Source of the DNA: Phytophthora sp. 'mugwort'
Lineage: Eukaryota; Oomycota; Peronosporomycetes; Peronosporales; Peronosporaceae
DNA length: 64,000 nt
Direction of reading: 5' to 3'
Assembly (NCBI GenBank): GCA_033558025.1
Contig: JAUCEF010000008.1
Coordinates: 248,001-312,000, forward strand
Below, piece after piece: positions 30,790-41,931 of this stretch (positions within the stretch are counted from its first letter, which is position 1; each line of letters starts with the position of its first letter). The translations under genes were made by a program, and so were the position numbers. The notes under the pieces are model-generated. The model made no database searches. It was not told the origin of the DNA and was given only the letters and a program-made list of their open reading frames with translations.

Positions 30790-33700
30790 TCATTCTTCCT
30801 CGTTCAGTTCCGCTGTAGCTTCATCAGCTACGACTTCATCTTCACTGACATCAGGCTCAGAAACGTCGGCATTATTCGACTCTGCGTCTTCATCAATAGG
30901 ACGCAGCGTCTCTACTTCTGGTGTCTCTTTTAAGCTGAAAACTGCGTCGTCTTTCTTGTCATCCGTGATTTCCGTCGCTGTGACTGCCTTTTCCACTTGA
31001 ATTTCGTGCTGGTTGTCAAAAATTGGTCGAACTTTCCCCAATGTCACGGGCTCCGGGACGTACGTTAAAGCTCGCGCTTTCTTGACAATTTCCCACGTGT
31101 CTTGAATCTGTTTCACTGCCAGTTGATACTTCTCATTCGCTTCAATAGCGTACGATTTGACAGGAGCTTGCATGGTTTCCCACGTGAGTTTCCGCTCGCC
31201 TGCGACTCGCTCCACGCCGTTCTCATGCACGATATCTTCAGGCCACACACACGTGAGTTCTTGCGTATTATCAACTCGATTCTTCTGGAAACCAAGAGCT
31301 TCGTCAGCTTTGTATTTGCGCGTCACAGACCTCACAAATGGCTCAGTAAACTCAGGAAGCATAACAACAGGAAGCTTCTCCTTCTCTTGTAAGGCGTCCG
31401 TGTCTTGAGGCACCAACTCGCCGTCTTCTGGTGACAATAATAATTGAATCTGTTCGACTGGGAGCATCAACGCTTGCTTGAAAATCGCCCACATTTGTCC
31501 GAGTACAACGAACACAAGTTTCCCAAAAATTGTGTACAGCAAGAGCCCAATCGTGACGATAAAGCAGAGAACAGTCATAAGCATCACGTGCGAGTACACA
31601 ATCTTCACCAAGAAGCCGTATTCGCCCAAGACGTCGTACTTGCCGAGCTTATCCGTCAGTATACTATACAGTTGATCCGTCGTCGCGTTCGGGTTGTCTC
31701 TAACGACAGCAGACAGTCCTACAGTTCGCAATAGCCACGGCAAGTCGAGCATCGTGCCCTGTAGCAGCTCCGAGTTGCCATACATCCAAGCTGAGAAGCC
31801 CAAGTGCAACGCCAGTGTCCACGGCAGCACTTGGAGCGTCACTTGGCCTAGAATCTCATCATATGTCGTCTTGACACTGTACAGATGCAAGATGGACAGT
31901 TTGTCGAACCAGTAGATCCCGGCAGCCGCGACGGCAGCAATAAACAGCAGGACAGGTGAGCCACCGCAGAAGACCATAGTCACAAACACAGAGTTAAGCA
32001 CCATCGGGTACCGTTGCGAGATATCAAACGTCGGGCCGGCGTACAGTTTGTCCATTTTCGCTTGAGTTCGGACCGAACGACGTTTGTACCAGCGTCGGAT
32101 TGGCGACACGATGAACATTTGAGCGAATAATGTGAACTGAGGCAGGAACGCGTTCAGTAGCATCGTCGTAGCGATCCCCATGCCTACAGTCGGATACCAA
32201 TCGCGTTCAAAGTCTTTATACTTGCCACCGAGCAGTTCTTTCGCCACGGGGACGGTACTTAACCCGAACGAGGCGTTGACAATGATGACAATCAGTGCCG
32301 TGTTGAGAAACTGGGCGCCAAACATCCGGACAGCGACGCGGATCGTCCGTGTGGACTCACTTGTATGACGTTCAAAGACGGCAAACATCCGTAGAATTGT
32401 ATCAAGCAAGAGATTCACAATGACAACGATCCCAGCTGCTAGTAGAATGAACGAGTTTTTCACCAGATAATCTTTGGTAAACCCCCGGCACGGAATATTG
32501 TCCCATAATCTCTTTGGACCTTCAACAAAGCCGAATTCCTGGATACTCGTCGCCAATTGAGTCGAACAAAAGCAATACAAAACGTGACTGGCTTCGTACG
32601 CTTCGCAGTTCATGTCGTTATCCTTGACAAGTTCTTCATAGTAGAAACACGGGAGTGTGTTGCATACGTCCGCACTTGTCTCGGAGATACAGGGATCCAC
32701 ACATCGCGTTGGACTGGGATATTTACTGCCAAAAGACTGTCTTGATGTGTCTAAATCGTTTAAAATCCCGTTCGTGTAGGCAATATGATAGCGGGTCTCT
32801 CCAGACGTCGTCAATGAGCACGTTTTCGATTGCTCCCATGCTAATGACCATGAAATCCCTCGCTTGGTCGTAGGATTCACTGAGAATGACGTGTCGGCAT
32901 AGTAGACAGCAGGTAAAGCTCGATCACAAAGACCTTTGGGTGGCGCTTTGCTCGCAAATTGTTCTTGAGTTGACTGAGCCGCGGAAATAATGGCACAGGA
33001 AATGATCAAGAGCGCCACCGTCACAAAGTTGGTCACAAATTGCCGATAAAAGCGTCCACGGTTCGTCACTTCGAGGTTTTCCCATAAAATGTTGGACGGT
33101 TCGGGCGCCGTCGTCACAACCAACGGGAACGTCGTACGGAAACGCAATTCTTCGGGTTGCCAGCGACGTGCCAGCCACCGCGTCGACTGGCGATAGTCCT
33201 GCAGACATCGACGTCGTGATTCGAGGTTGTTGAAGACCACAAAGGCACATTCGCACGCCTCCCAGTTGAACGCTTGCTGGGTGTTGGTCGCCGCTGTCTT
33301 GGCAGCTTTCGCTGCTGCTGCCAGTTTGTCCTTGGATCTCGAGCTCTTGGATATCTGCATGTCTTTCTTCTTCTTGTCCACAGCTTCATCGCCTTCTGGA
33401 CGTGCTTCTTTGATGACTTTGATCTTGTTTCTCTTCTTTTTTAATCGGTTTTCGAGTTTTTCAAACTTTTTCTTCGACGAATGAATGAGTTTCTCATCGG
33501 CAGCTCGGAAATCCATGGGCGATTGACTCTTCTCAGCTTCTAGCGTACGGATCAACAGCTCCGTCTCTTGTTTCTTCTGACCGAGCGACTCCATCGACAA
33601 GAACGTGCGTAGTAAACCTCCTGTAGGATGAGCAACACTCACTTCTGCGACCCACGTGTGGACGTACAGGTCCTTGTTCATCGTCGTCGAGCCTTCAAGA

Positions 33701-34797
33701 TGGTCGACATTCGAAACGACATTCCGGTTCACTGCCTTCTTGGATCGAGAACGCTTGACCTCGTGTCGTCGTCCCCAGCAACAGCCGAGCCAAAGCTTGC
33801 GGTATTCTTCCGGCTTTGTAAGGTCATAACGTTGACTGAAATGGTCGAGAATCTCCTTCTCACTGGCATCTTTCGGCAGTCCACGCACCAAAACAGCGTA
33901 TCTAGCTGGTGTCAGATGCTTGTTTTGATGTTCTTTGATAGCTTTCTTGGCTCGAAACGAGTAAAAGAGCAGGAAACATAGAAACACCAGCGAGTAGAGA
34001 ATATCCGTGATAGTGACAATCCACGTGACTGTCTTGGGGTTTGACGTCAAAGGCGTGTCCACAGTCTCCCAGGAACAGTCAATATTGCCTAACGGCAGAC
34101 AGCTACGCGCTGTAGCTGCCGTATCGCTATTGACTCCACCATTCCCGATCGAAGAGTACGCGAGTTGAAGCGGATCAATCATTTTGCTGGTGATTCCATG
34201 GCCGTACGAGTTCACCATGATAGCTGGGAGCGAGAGGATGCCCATAAGGACAAAGACGACACTCAGATACTTGGTGAGCATGAAATACAGCTGCATGCCG
34301 ATCCCTAGCGCGCCAATGTCGTCCATACTGGCTTGAAAAGCCGACTTGAGTCCTTCACCAAGTCGATCTTTACGGGCTTTTCCCTCGGCTTGGTTGATCA
34401 TGGATTGCAGTCGTTCATCTCGTGTCATTCCTTGACGAAACGAAGCGAGTCGACTGGCGCCTCGTTTAAAGGATGTCAACGCTTTCTGTCGTGGTGACGG
34501 TCTGGAAGACTCAGTAGGGAGCGTGTCTTCCAACGACGTCATGTCCAAAGCTTCATGCTGAGCCACAGGCTCTGGATCTTCATTCACGTCAATTTGTTCA
34601 GCAGATACGGGAACTTCCTGATTGACCGCTTCTTCACTCCCAAAACCTTCTTCCGACACTGTTTCCTCTTCAGCCTCAGATTCTTCTTCTTCATCAGCTC
34701 CCAGCACTTCGTCGAGTGGTTCTTGCGCTTCAGACGTCTGCGTCACGTCCTCTAACGGCTCCGAAGCGTCTTTTACTACCCCAACTGGCTCAGCCAT
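30790..34797 (-). CDS. OSCA/CSC1/TMEM63-family osmosensitive channel
   Basis: 1,335 residues from the ATG at 34797 (MAEPVGVVKD); the open frame upstream reads through the 3' region of the neighbouring gene and is not used. The first 200 residues are acidic and cytosolic-looking. A membrane helix (YLSVVFVLMGILSLPAIMV) and another (SLVFLCFLLFYSF) precede the cytosolic domain typical of the family (ARYAVLVRGLPKD), which has a long Lys-rich insertion around 480-560. The DUF221/RSN1 core of several helices follows (FVTVALLIISCAIISAA, FILLAAGIVVIVNLLLDTIL, FVTMVFCGGSPVLLFIAAVA, VMLMTVLCFIVTIGLLLYTIF). The C-terminal tail is long and acidic. Family members are mechanically or osmotically gated cation channels or lipid scramblases in plasma membranes. 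A wall-growing pathogen with wall-less zoospores would need such a sensor. Confidence 0.9.
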   Translation of the reverse strand: MAEPVGVVKDASEPLEDVTQTSEAQEPLDEVLGADEEEESEAEEETVSEEGFGSEEAVNQEVPVSAEQIDVNEDPEPVAQHEALDMTSLEDTLPTESSRPSPRQKALTSFKRGASRLASFRQGMTRDERLQSMINQAEGKARKDRLGEGLKSAFQASMDDIGALGIGMQLYFMLTKYLSVVFVLMGILSLPAIMVNSYGHGITSKMIDPLQLAYSSIGNGGVNSDTAATARSCLPLGNIDCSWETVDTPLTSNPKTVTWIVTITDILYSLVFLCFLLFYSFRAKKAIKEHQNKHLTPARYAVLVRGLPKDASEKEILDHFSQRYDLTKPEEYRKLWLGCCWGRRHEVKRSRSKKAVNRNVVSNVDHLEGSTTMNKDLYVHTWVAEVSVAHPTGGLLRTFLSMESLGQKKQETELLIRTLEAEKSQSPMDFRAADEKLIHSSKKKFEKLENRLKKKRNKIKVIKEARPEGDEAVDKKKKDMQISKSSRSKDKLAAAAKAAKTAATNTQQAFNWEACECAFVVFNNLESRRRCLQDYRQSTRWLARRWQPEELRFRTTFPLVVTTAPEPSNILWENLEVTNRGRFYRQFVTNFVTVALLIISCAIISAAQSTQEQFASKAPPKGLCDRALPAVYYADTSFSVNPTTKRGISWSLAWEQSKTCSLTTSGETRYHIAYTNGILNDLDTSRQSFGSKYPSPTRCVDPCISETSADVCNTLPCFYYEELVKDNDMNCEAYEASHVLYCFCSTQLATSIQEFGFVEGPKRLWDNIPCRGFTKDYLVKNSFILLAAGIVVIVNLLLDTILRMFAVFERHTSESTRTIRVAVRMFGAQFLNTALIVIIVNASFGLSTVPVAKELLGGKYKDFERDWYPTVGMGIATTMLLNAFLPQFTLFAQMFIVSPIRRWYKRRSVRTQAKMDKLYAGPTFDISQRYPMVLNSVFVTMVFCGGSPVLLFIAAVAAAGIYWFDKLSILHLYSVKTTYDEILGQVTLQVLPWTLALHLGFSAWMYGNSELLQGTMLDLPWLLRTVGLSAVVRDNPNATTDQLYSILTDKLGKYDVLGEYGFLVKIVYSHVMLMTVLCFIVTIGLLLYTIFGKLVFVVLGQMWAIFKQALMLPVEQIQLLLSPEDGELVPQDTDALQEKEKLPVVMLPEFTEPFVRSVTRKYKADEALGFQKNRVDNTQELTCVWPEDIVHENGVERVAGERKLTWETMQAPVKSYAIEANEKYQLAVKQIQDTWEIVKKARALTYVPEPVTLGKVRPIFDNQHEIQVEKAVTATEITDDKKDDAVFSLKETPEVETLRPIDEDAESNNADVSEPDVSEDEVVADEATAELNEEE

Positions 34798-34931
34798 CTC
34801 ACACACTCTCCGTCTCGACTTCCTGGTGTGACTTGTTGAGGAATGCGTCGACTGAAAAGGCCACAGATCGTTGGTTACTGGACATCCGAGGGGGAGTTTC
34901 AAGCGACTCGTAGCAGCTCTCGAGATCCGTT

Positions 34932-37900
34932 TCAAGCATCGCCTGCTGTTGGGACGACGTGTGGCCGAGTTGCTACGACTGCAAGTCGAAGCCGTCTCAA
35001 GAACGTCGCCGATAACGTCATCAGCTGGTCTGACGGCGTGGCGTCGACCCAATCGACTATCAAACACAACACGCGACGTCCAGTAGACAGCCCAACAGCT
35101 ACAGAACTCTCAAGGATCAAGTCGATACACACTGTGGAGTAGCTGACGCGTAGCTTGAAACGATCTTCCGCTGAAGCTTCTTCAGACGATAAGAGCTGGT
35201 ACAGCCAGTCGAGGACGTTTTCCACGTATTGGCTTGTACACTGCATCTCTTTGGTTTTTGACGCTATTGTCACTGCAATATTCCCAATAATCAACAAAAT
35301 CCCGCTCTTGACTTCCAAACTCGCGTTCTGGAACACTTTTTGGCATCTTTCCAGACTGAAAACGTCCGTGACAAGGTCGTGACTGTACACTGCCGTACAC
35401 AGTTCCAGACACTTGGCAAGTTCAAAGAAATCCACGTCTTGAGCTTGAATCTTGTCGAAAAGCTTCTCCACGAACATCCTTAATAAGTTCGGGTCTGTAC
35501 CGTCGATTTCTTCGAGCTCAGGCATCTGAAGAGCAGCAGCCAAGCGATGTAGCATTGTGATGCTCGACTGATGAAGTAGAAGCTCTTGTTTCGCTGCAGC
35601 GACGCCCGAAATGACGATAAATGCTTGCTGTAGAGTCTCCTTGAGGCTGCTTTGACGCTCGACACACTGCTGGTCGAACTCGCGCTCTAAGCTTTCAGGG
35701 TAGATTTCCAGCATCGTTACTGCTAAGTACAAGCCTCGAATACTGGGGTTTTCTCGCAGGAGATCGAAGAGAAGCACACGCGAGCGAGGTAATTGACCGG
35801 TGGATTGACACAAATGAGTGTGGAGAGCACAAATGTGCGCTAAAAAGACTGTGTCATGGCTCACACTCGTCTGCTGCGTCATGACTTGGATCTGAGGCTT
35901 GTTACTTGGCAAGAAGTCGAGATTTCCACGTTCTTCGACTAAAAGGCTTCGGAGATGCATCAAACAGTCGTCAATTAGTGACAAAGTCAGTGGAATTGCA
36001 GCAAAAGATGCAGGTTTCGAATACTTGTCAGGACTCAAAAGTTTGAGTAAAACTTGACTGCAAAGCCAGCTCAAACCCAGTTTCTTTTCTTGTAGTAATC
36101 GTCGAGATCGAGGAGTCCGGAAGACACTGAGAGCTCCACGTACGACTGTGAGTGGAGAGATGTTGAGCTCTCGAAAGGTATCAGCTAGAATCTGGCATAA
36201 TGTCAACTACAAGGAGCTTCATGTTAGAAAACTGTACGAGATGCAGTACCAAATGAAACTTACCACATGATCACGCTGTGTATCGATGAACCTGGAGCTT
36301 TGATTCACCAATACTGTGATGGTTCGACGCGTATATTCCTTCTCAGGTTCTTCGCCTTTGCCTAACATGAGACTTTGCTTGAATACCACGAGAGATTTCT
36401 TCATTCGGCGCTCTTCTTTCGTCTCCAAGCTTGCTGGTATCTTCTTCGTCTTGTTATTATCTATAGTTGTGGGTGCTTCTCCTTCCGCTTTATGATTTAT
36501 CTGTCCAGACGCTTCAGTGAGCTTGATTTTCTTCCGTGTATTAGCCTGAGAGTCCGTCAAGTTGGCTTCATCTGCTCTACGGATTCTACCCAGAGAATTA
36601 TCTGTCGGCAGTACTTGAATCTCAACATCTTGTGCATTAATGAATGTCCGCTTAGCTTCAGCGAGTGATGTGGATCTCACCTCTCCAGATTCTACCATTT
36701 TAAGTGTTAAAGGTAGATCCTCCGACTGGCTTGTGGTACTCGTAGTATACACTTGACTGGGCTTCTCCTCCTTGCTTGAAGCTGTTAGAACTGGTAGTTG
36801 TTTCGACGTTGATGACTTAGGAGAGCGTCTAGGATCCAAAGTAGACGGAGAAGCTCGGATCTCGTGCTTGTCTTTGCTCTGGTTAAGTATCGTCGCTTTA
36901 GGATCCAACTCGAGAGCTCCAGGAGATTGAGACGGTGATTTCATCTCCCCAACACAAGAAAACGCGTCTCCTGCTACAGTGACGAGTGCCTTTTCAACGG
37001 ACAATGGGAGAACAACGACATCTAGGGGAAATTTGTTCTCTGCCGTCCCCGTCATCCGATCATCTCCGTCGTCCTCGGAATCGCTGTCACTGCTATCACT
37101 CGAGTCACTGTCGCTACTGTCGCTACTGGATTCGTCCTCATTCTTGCTCCTATTCGTCACAATCTCTGTCTTCGACTCTAAAGCTGCCAACTCCTCGTCC
37201 AGTTCATCGTCAATCGACATATTCACGCCATTTGTCTGGTCGGTCTTCTTGACGTTTCCACTGGAATTTCCACAATAATTGTCGTCTTGTTCGTCGCTGC
37301 TGCTTTCCAGATCCTTGTCAATTTCGTTAGAAACTGCGGGATCAAACTCCGCCGTCTTGGCAGCGTCTTTGCTCGTTTCTAACGCTTTCCGGATGGGTTT
37401 CGTCACTGTACCAATTGTCGCGGTAGGTCCTTCGTCGTCCTCATCGCTGCTTATCTCCAGCTCCTTGTCAATTTCACTCGACAGCGCGTCAAACGCAGCC
37501 AACGCAACATGTCCACCATTGTCCTCCAGTGTCATACCAATCTCTGGCGTGTCTCCCGTCCTACCGCTTGCGTCCTCTGAGTCACTGGACGACGCCAATT
37601 CAGCATCCAGTGCCGCGCTCGTTGCGTGTGGGAACGTCGAGTGTCCTCCCACGGGCCCCAGCAGCTGTAACGACGCCCAGGTTGCCTCCTGACTCAACGT
37701 AGTGTCCTCCATTATCTCCTTCGCGGATCCTTCAAGCTGCAAATGTCGCGCGAGTCGCGGCACCAATTGGTCCGCGTGTGTCTGTGTGGACACATCTGGT
37801 TCCCTGCTTCTCTTTTTCGACGCAAAAGAGTCCATCTCTATAGCTACTGTCTGCATGCCACTGTCCACCATGATCCTCTTGTTAACTCGCTCCACTTCTC

Positions 37901-38279
37901 CACTTAACTGCGTTTGACTCGTGCGCGTCACCGTCTTCTTCGTGTCCTCGGTCTGCGTCGCCATATTCCGCACAAGAGGCTTTTTCGCTTTTACCGCTTG
38001 CAACAACGCGCTTTTATGCTGTTGTTTTGCTTTTTCAACGTCAAGATGGGCTTCCCGTAACTGCTTTTTCAGCGTTTCATCCTCGCGTAAAAGCGTTTCA
38101 ACACGGAGGCGGTACTCTTTCAGCCGCGCGGCCGCCTCCTTGAGCTTGGTCTTGGTCAGCTGCTTGTACTCGGTCCCTCTCTTAACCTGGCGCTGCAGCC
38201 GCGCGATGGTCTCCGCCTGACGCTCAATGATGTCCGCCTGTGAGATCTGCGCCGCCGCAGGGACGTCGGCATCGTCCAT
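34932..38279 (-). CDS. Coiled-coil, acidic Ser-rich protein with helical C-terminal domain, two exons
   Basis: 1,096 residues: exon 1 36264-38279, exon 2 34932-36206, intron GTAAGT...CTTGTAG in phase 0. The ATG at 38279 (MDDADVPAAAQ) is used because the longer frame begins without ATG. Residues 15-110 are a strong coiled coil (ETIARLQRQVKRGTEYKQL, LREDETLKKQLREAHLDVEK). Residues 180-400 are disordered with repeated acidic motifs (SEIDKELEISSDEDDEGP, SNEIDKDLESSSDEQDD) and a Ser/Asp run (SDSSDSDSSDSSDSD). The second exon is almost wholly helical, like an ARM/TPR-type domain. The layout recalls ICE1-type scaffold proteins of the small-nuclear-RNA elongation complex, but I cannot confirm that from motifs. 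Probably nuclear. Confidence 0.75.
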
Positions 38280-38544
38280 GGATGGCTCCTGCTTCACAAT
38301 TGGCTGGCTACTAGACCGACTACATTATGGTGTTTATAGATTGTACTGACGTGTTATAGGTTGCTCTTTAAGTGTAGGTTGATAATATATTGAGGCATGC
38401 ACTTCAACTTTGGCCACGCTAACGGTCAAGTGAGTGTTGAGTATCTAAAATGGAACGTTTCTAGCGCAGTCAAGGATCAGAACACGTCCTGGCGTGAATA
38501 TGCTCAACGTAAAGTGGCCGGCGCCACGAGAGTCTGGTGGCGGG

Positions 38545-39106
38545 CAGGGATCCCTATATGGCATTGTATTTTCAATAATGTTTTATGAAACCATCGAATA
38601 ATTTATTTCCAGCTACCTCTGGATAAAATGGATAATTTATTTGAATACAGAATCACCTTCCATAACTGATTCAAAATCCCTCTTTAAATTATGGAGCTCT
38701 TATAGAGTGAGTGCCGATGTTGCTGCGCCAAGAGATCTCCAAGATCCCGTTTTTGTCTAGCTCTAACAGCCAGTTGTTCCGCCCACTTCCAACATCGAAA
38801 GCGCTTCTTCAGTGTCGCGAGGGCGATCTATGGACAGGAGCGCCATCGGCTGCAACCGATCACACTCGATATGGTTCTATTTTTTTAGGCATAATAGCGA
38901 GTATTGGATAACTCGCTCTGTCGATGAGGCTACAAGATAATTGCACATGATATTCTGCATTGCTTTAATGCTCTTTATTATGACATTATTTACTGTCTGC
39001 CTTGCAACGATGTCATTATGGATATTCTGTCGATATGGAGCCGATGTCATCATTTATGCTGCGTGCAGGCCTCAGATAAATAAAAATGGCGTACTCGGGA
39101 TCCCTG
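38545..39106 (+). mobile_element. Nonautonomous hAT element with 8-bp target duplication
   Basis: 562 bp, bounded by inverted ends cagggatccctatatggcat (left) and, read in reverse, cagggatcccgagtacgcca (right). It is flanked on both sides by the direct duplication gtggcggg (38537-38544 and 39107-39114), the 8-bp size produced by hAT transposases. The left 190 bp match the decayed 5' end of the hAT at about 60740-60920 (reverse strand). The right 330 bp match its 3' end at 57084-57400 and still encode part of the hAT dimerisation region (LPTSKALLQC, TGAPSAATDHTR in shifted frames). It is therefore an internal-deletion derivative of that family, with most of the transposase removed. Confidence 0.88.
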
Positions 39107-39194
39107 GTGGCGGGCAGCTCTCACTTTTCGTTTGGCCAACGACCCCGTGATTCAAGCGTCTCGTGCCTTAACACTATGACGAATCTGCGTGTGA

Positions 39195-39330
39195 TCGTTT
39201 TGCTGCACTGCTGTCGAGCTCTGGGGTCAGTGCGACGGTGCAAACCATCACGGCTTCACAAATAACCACCGGCTCCGTTTGCAAGTACATGAATGATTGG
39301 TACTCGCAATGCGAGATCAGGCTTCTATAG
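39195..39330 (+). pseudogene. CBM1-module fragment
   Basis: In two frames this reads LWGQCDGANHHG and then TGSVCKYMNDWYSQC, the beginning and end of a CBM1 module closely like the third module of the protein at 22.3-23.1 kb (YFNDWYSQC). A frame change between the halves and the missing start show it is a relic. It lies upstream of the intact CBM1 cluster. Confidence 0.7.
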
Positions 39331-39429
39331 AAAACAAAGCATAGCCAAAACCAAATAGAAGGCCTCATTCGGAATTTCGGTACTGCGCAATGCGTCCCCA
39401 TAGAGAGCGCTTAGACACACACACTAATA

Positions 39430-39450
39430 ATAATAATAGTAATAATACCC
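39430..39450. repeat. Short ATA/TAA microsatellite
   Basis: A run of about six taa/aat triplets at 39426-39447 in the spacer between the two CBM1 relics. Confidence 0.7.
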
Positions 39451-39639
39451 TCCGAAGTTTATATTACCATTAAAGTTGCGGTGTTCCAGCAAGCTAAAAG
39501 TGGTCAAAGTTACGCACGTCTCAGTCTAGTTAGTATGCCGATGTCGAAGCTAGGGATAACGCGGTAGCAGCAGCAGTGGTGGCGACAGGTCTCGTCGCTA
39601 GCCCGTCAGTCAGAACATTTGAACTGGTAGCGCCTTTGC

Positions 39640-39935
39640 AGGAAGTGATGACGATATGAATGATGCTGGTGTTTTCGAGTGCGGATATCAACTCGCAGAC
39701 GTGTCTGGGGCGCAAAATTGTGGCGGCAAGGGCTTTAACTACTCGCACTTATGGACCGGACCGTTGCCCGACGGTGACGCCACGAAAATGAACTGTGTTA
39801 CCGGCTACGGTTGCAAGGCCCTGAGCTTTTAACTCGATCTTCTGGTGTAAGCAGTACGCGCTGCCACTGAACGCCAAGTGTGGTGGCTACATGTTCTACA
39901 CGCTCTTTTTCAAGTGTATCCACGGCACTTGATGC
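39640..39935 (+). pseudogene. Relic of a Cys-rich secreted protein related to the 8.5-kb CBM1 gene
   Basis: The frame reads DAGVFECGYQLADVSG, AQNCGGKGFNYSHLWTGPLP and NCVTGYGCKAL, then a stop, then CKQYALPLNAKCGGYMFYT in another frame. The CGGKGFNY ... NCVTGYGCKAL part mirrors the diverged Cys module (DCGGFGFNY ... CDKGYRCQEA) of the gene at 8544-9338. There is no start codon with a signal peptide and there are internal stops, so it is a pseudogene. Confidence 0.6.
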
Positions 39936-40836
39936 GCTATCGACCCGGTCCGCTACGAGCCACGCTGCCTCCCCGTCGACAGCGAGTAGGCCTCCAGCTA
40001 ATAGTTACTTAAGTGAGAAGATACTACAAACGAAAACACACACATGTGGCCCAATATACGAAAATCCAATGTACACGTACCACCCGTAAACAAAGGAATT
40101 AGGACTCGCATCCACAGTTTGGAATCGACCGACATCGCGGAAGTTGGCAGTGAGTACGGCCAAGTGTGACGAAAAACTGCGAGTCTCCAACAGCACTCGT
40201 GCTTGATAAGCCGCTTTTCGAGCCGGACGCCTCCATAGGACGGACGCACCGCAGCGAGTGGAAGGCAGATGTCGACCGCTACCGTTACCACCGTGCAAAT
40301 CGTGCCCCTTCTTCATGTTGGCACGTCGTAGGACAGTGTCTTACCGACAGGTCTTCTCGCTGTGTATAAATGGAAGGGTTGACCGCGTGTTAAGCACATC
40401 GCGGTAGGCCCACAACTGCTGGCCGTGCACCGCTGCAGCCACACCAATTGGCCTCCACGGATCTGCAAGTTTCCGTCCTGGGAACATCCAGCCGACATTG
40501 GCCATCGATTAACCACTTCAGACCCTGTCCACATTTTTCTCGCAAAGCCGGGTCTATTTCCCTCCACAAATGTATATCGCAGTGCATTGATGTCATCATC
40601 GAATTGCTCAGGTCATCAATGTTTCCAGGTATCTACAACTAGCCACTGTATCAGACACAATACAATCATATCGAAACAACTCACATCTTTATCCGGATAC
40701 GTTTTTCTTTTCGAGGGAATCCAAGCGACTTTTGTGTGTGTCGCGGAAATCAGAGATTCTTGGGCTAGCTGTACGACGTCAGTCTCGAATTCTCGGTCCA
40801 CGCAGCCCCACGGTCTCCGATAAAAGATTTTCAACA
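39936..40836. other. Intergenic stretch upstream of the CBM1 cluster
   Basis: 900 bp. Minus-strand frames around 40313-40599 read like decayed coding sequence (REIDPALREKCGQGLKWLID, then a Cys-rich stretch), but there is no start, no family match and multiple breaks. I leave it unassigned. The last 300 bp probably include the promoter of the first CBM1 gene. Confidence 0.35.
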
Positions 40837-41220
40837 ATGACGTCGCTGCGACTCGTGGTCGTATTGGTCACGTATGTTGCTCTATTGTTAACGGTCCAAG
40901 CGGTCAACCTCCGGAACGCAGGCGACGTTCTCCCCATCCGAAGCGTCTCCGGCAGTAGCTCCGACAGTTCCGACGACGTCACACAGTCCCCGACGACTTT
41001 ATCTCCGCAGCCTGAAGCGAATCAAGTGATTGAGACTCAGAGCAGCGTAGCGGACACGCAGACGGACGGTGTCAAGGCCTGGGCGCAATGCGGCGGTCTC
41101 TACTTCCTGGGTGAGACCAAGTGCCAGTCGCATACCTTCTGCAAGCAACTGAGCGACTTCATCTCCGTCTGCTTCCCGGAGACGAGGCCTACTGAGAAGG
41201 TCATGAGACTCGAGCTCTAA
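40837..41220 (+). CDS. Small secreted CBM1 protein, cluster member 1
   Basis: 127 residues from the ATG at 40837. Signal peptide MTSLRLVVVLVTYVALLLTV, then a Ser/Thr/Asp linker (residues 25-80) and one CBM1 module (AWAQCGGLYFLGETKC ... FCKQLSDFISVCFPE). The module keeps the four core Cys and the QCGG turn, while aromatic contacts of classical CBM1 (the C-terminal YxQC) are changed to FISVC, so cellulose binding may be weaker or altered. A 15-residue charged tail follows. First of three adjacent plus-strand genes with the same plan, 150-190 bp apart. Confidence 0.85.
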   Translation: MTSLRLVVVLVTYVALLLTVQAVNLRNAGDVLPIRSVSGSSSDSSDDVTQSPTTLSPQPEANQVIETQSSVADTQTDGVKAWAQCGGLYFLGETKCQSHTFCKQLSDFISVCFPETRPTEKVMRLEL

Positions 41221-41374
41221 ATTTGGAAGCTTAGAGTGAGATGAAGTGATCAAGTAACTATTCCTAATGTTATTGAAACCAATTATTGCGTCCAAACTGC
41301 CAAGAAACATAACGTTACAGCAAGATCGATCGGCCATTTTCCGTATTTGCTTCGAGCTTTTTGTGGATTTCAAC

Positions 41375-41740
41375 ATGATCAAGACGCAGCTTCTCGTCAG
41401 CTTGGCCATGGCGCTGGTTGCTGTAAGTGGTCAAGACTTCGCTATGAAGGACCCGCTGAACGATAGCCTGGACAATTCCATGGACGATGGATTCTCCCGT
41501 TCCGCTTCCGACAGCGCAGTCGACGACGTGGACAGTGACAGTATGACGGGCGAGATCACCGTTCCGCTAGACATAATCGAATCTAGATCGATGGCGCAGC
41601 CTATCGCGGACGGCGTCAAGATGTTTGACCAGTGCGGCGGCGTTTTCTATTCGGGTATCACCGAGTGTTACGATCCTGACGCATACTGCAAGCAGCTCAG
41701 CATCTACAGCTCTATCTGCTCGCCCAAACCAACCAAATAA
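41375..41740 (+). CDS. Small secreted CBM1 protein, cluster member 2
   Basis: 121 residues. The ATG at 41375 gives a signal peptide (MIKTQLLVSLAMALVAVSG); the open frame upstream has no signal. An acidic linker (DSLDNSMDDGFSRSASDSAV) follows, then a CBM1-like module MFDQCGGVFYSGITEC ... YCKQLSIYSSICSP. It shares CKQLS with member 1, so the two are recent tandem duplicates. As in member 1, the final YxQC motif is altered (YSSIC). Likely exported, small, and non-enzymatic. Confidence 0.85.
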   Translation: MIKTQLLVSLAMALVAVSGQDFAMKDPLNDSLDNSMDDGFSRSASDSAVDDVDSDSMTGEITVPLDIIESRSMAQPIADGVKMFDQCGGVFYSGITECYDPDAYCKQLSIYSSICSPKPTK

Positions 41741-41931
41741 CCTCAATACAGCATTTTACTCCATGCCATTATCGTCTCTCAAACAGCAGCACAATCCCAA
41801 ACGTTGCGATCCTACAGAACACAATCCCAATTGTGGAACTTGACCCATCCGTTACTCAAAAAAGTCGCCTCGCAGCCGTCCATCGACATCGCATTTCGCC
41901 TCCTGAGCCACAACACCCCAATCAATTGACC

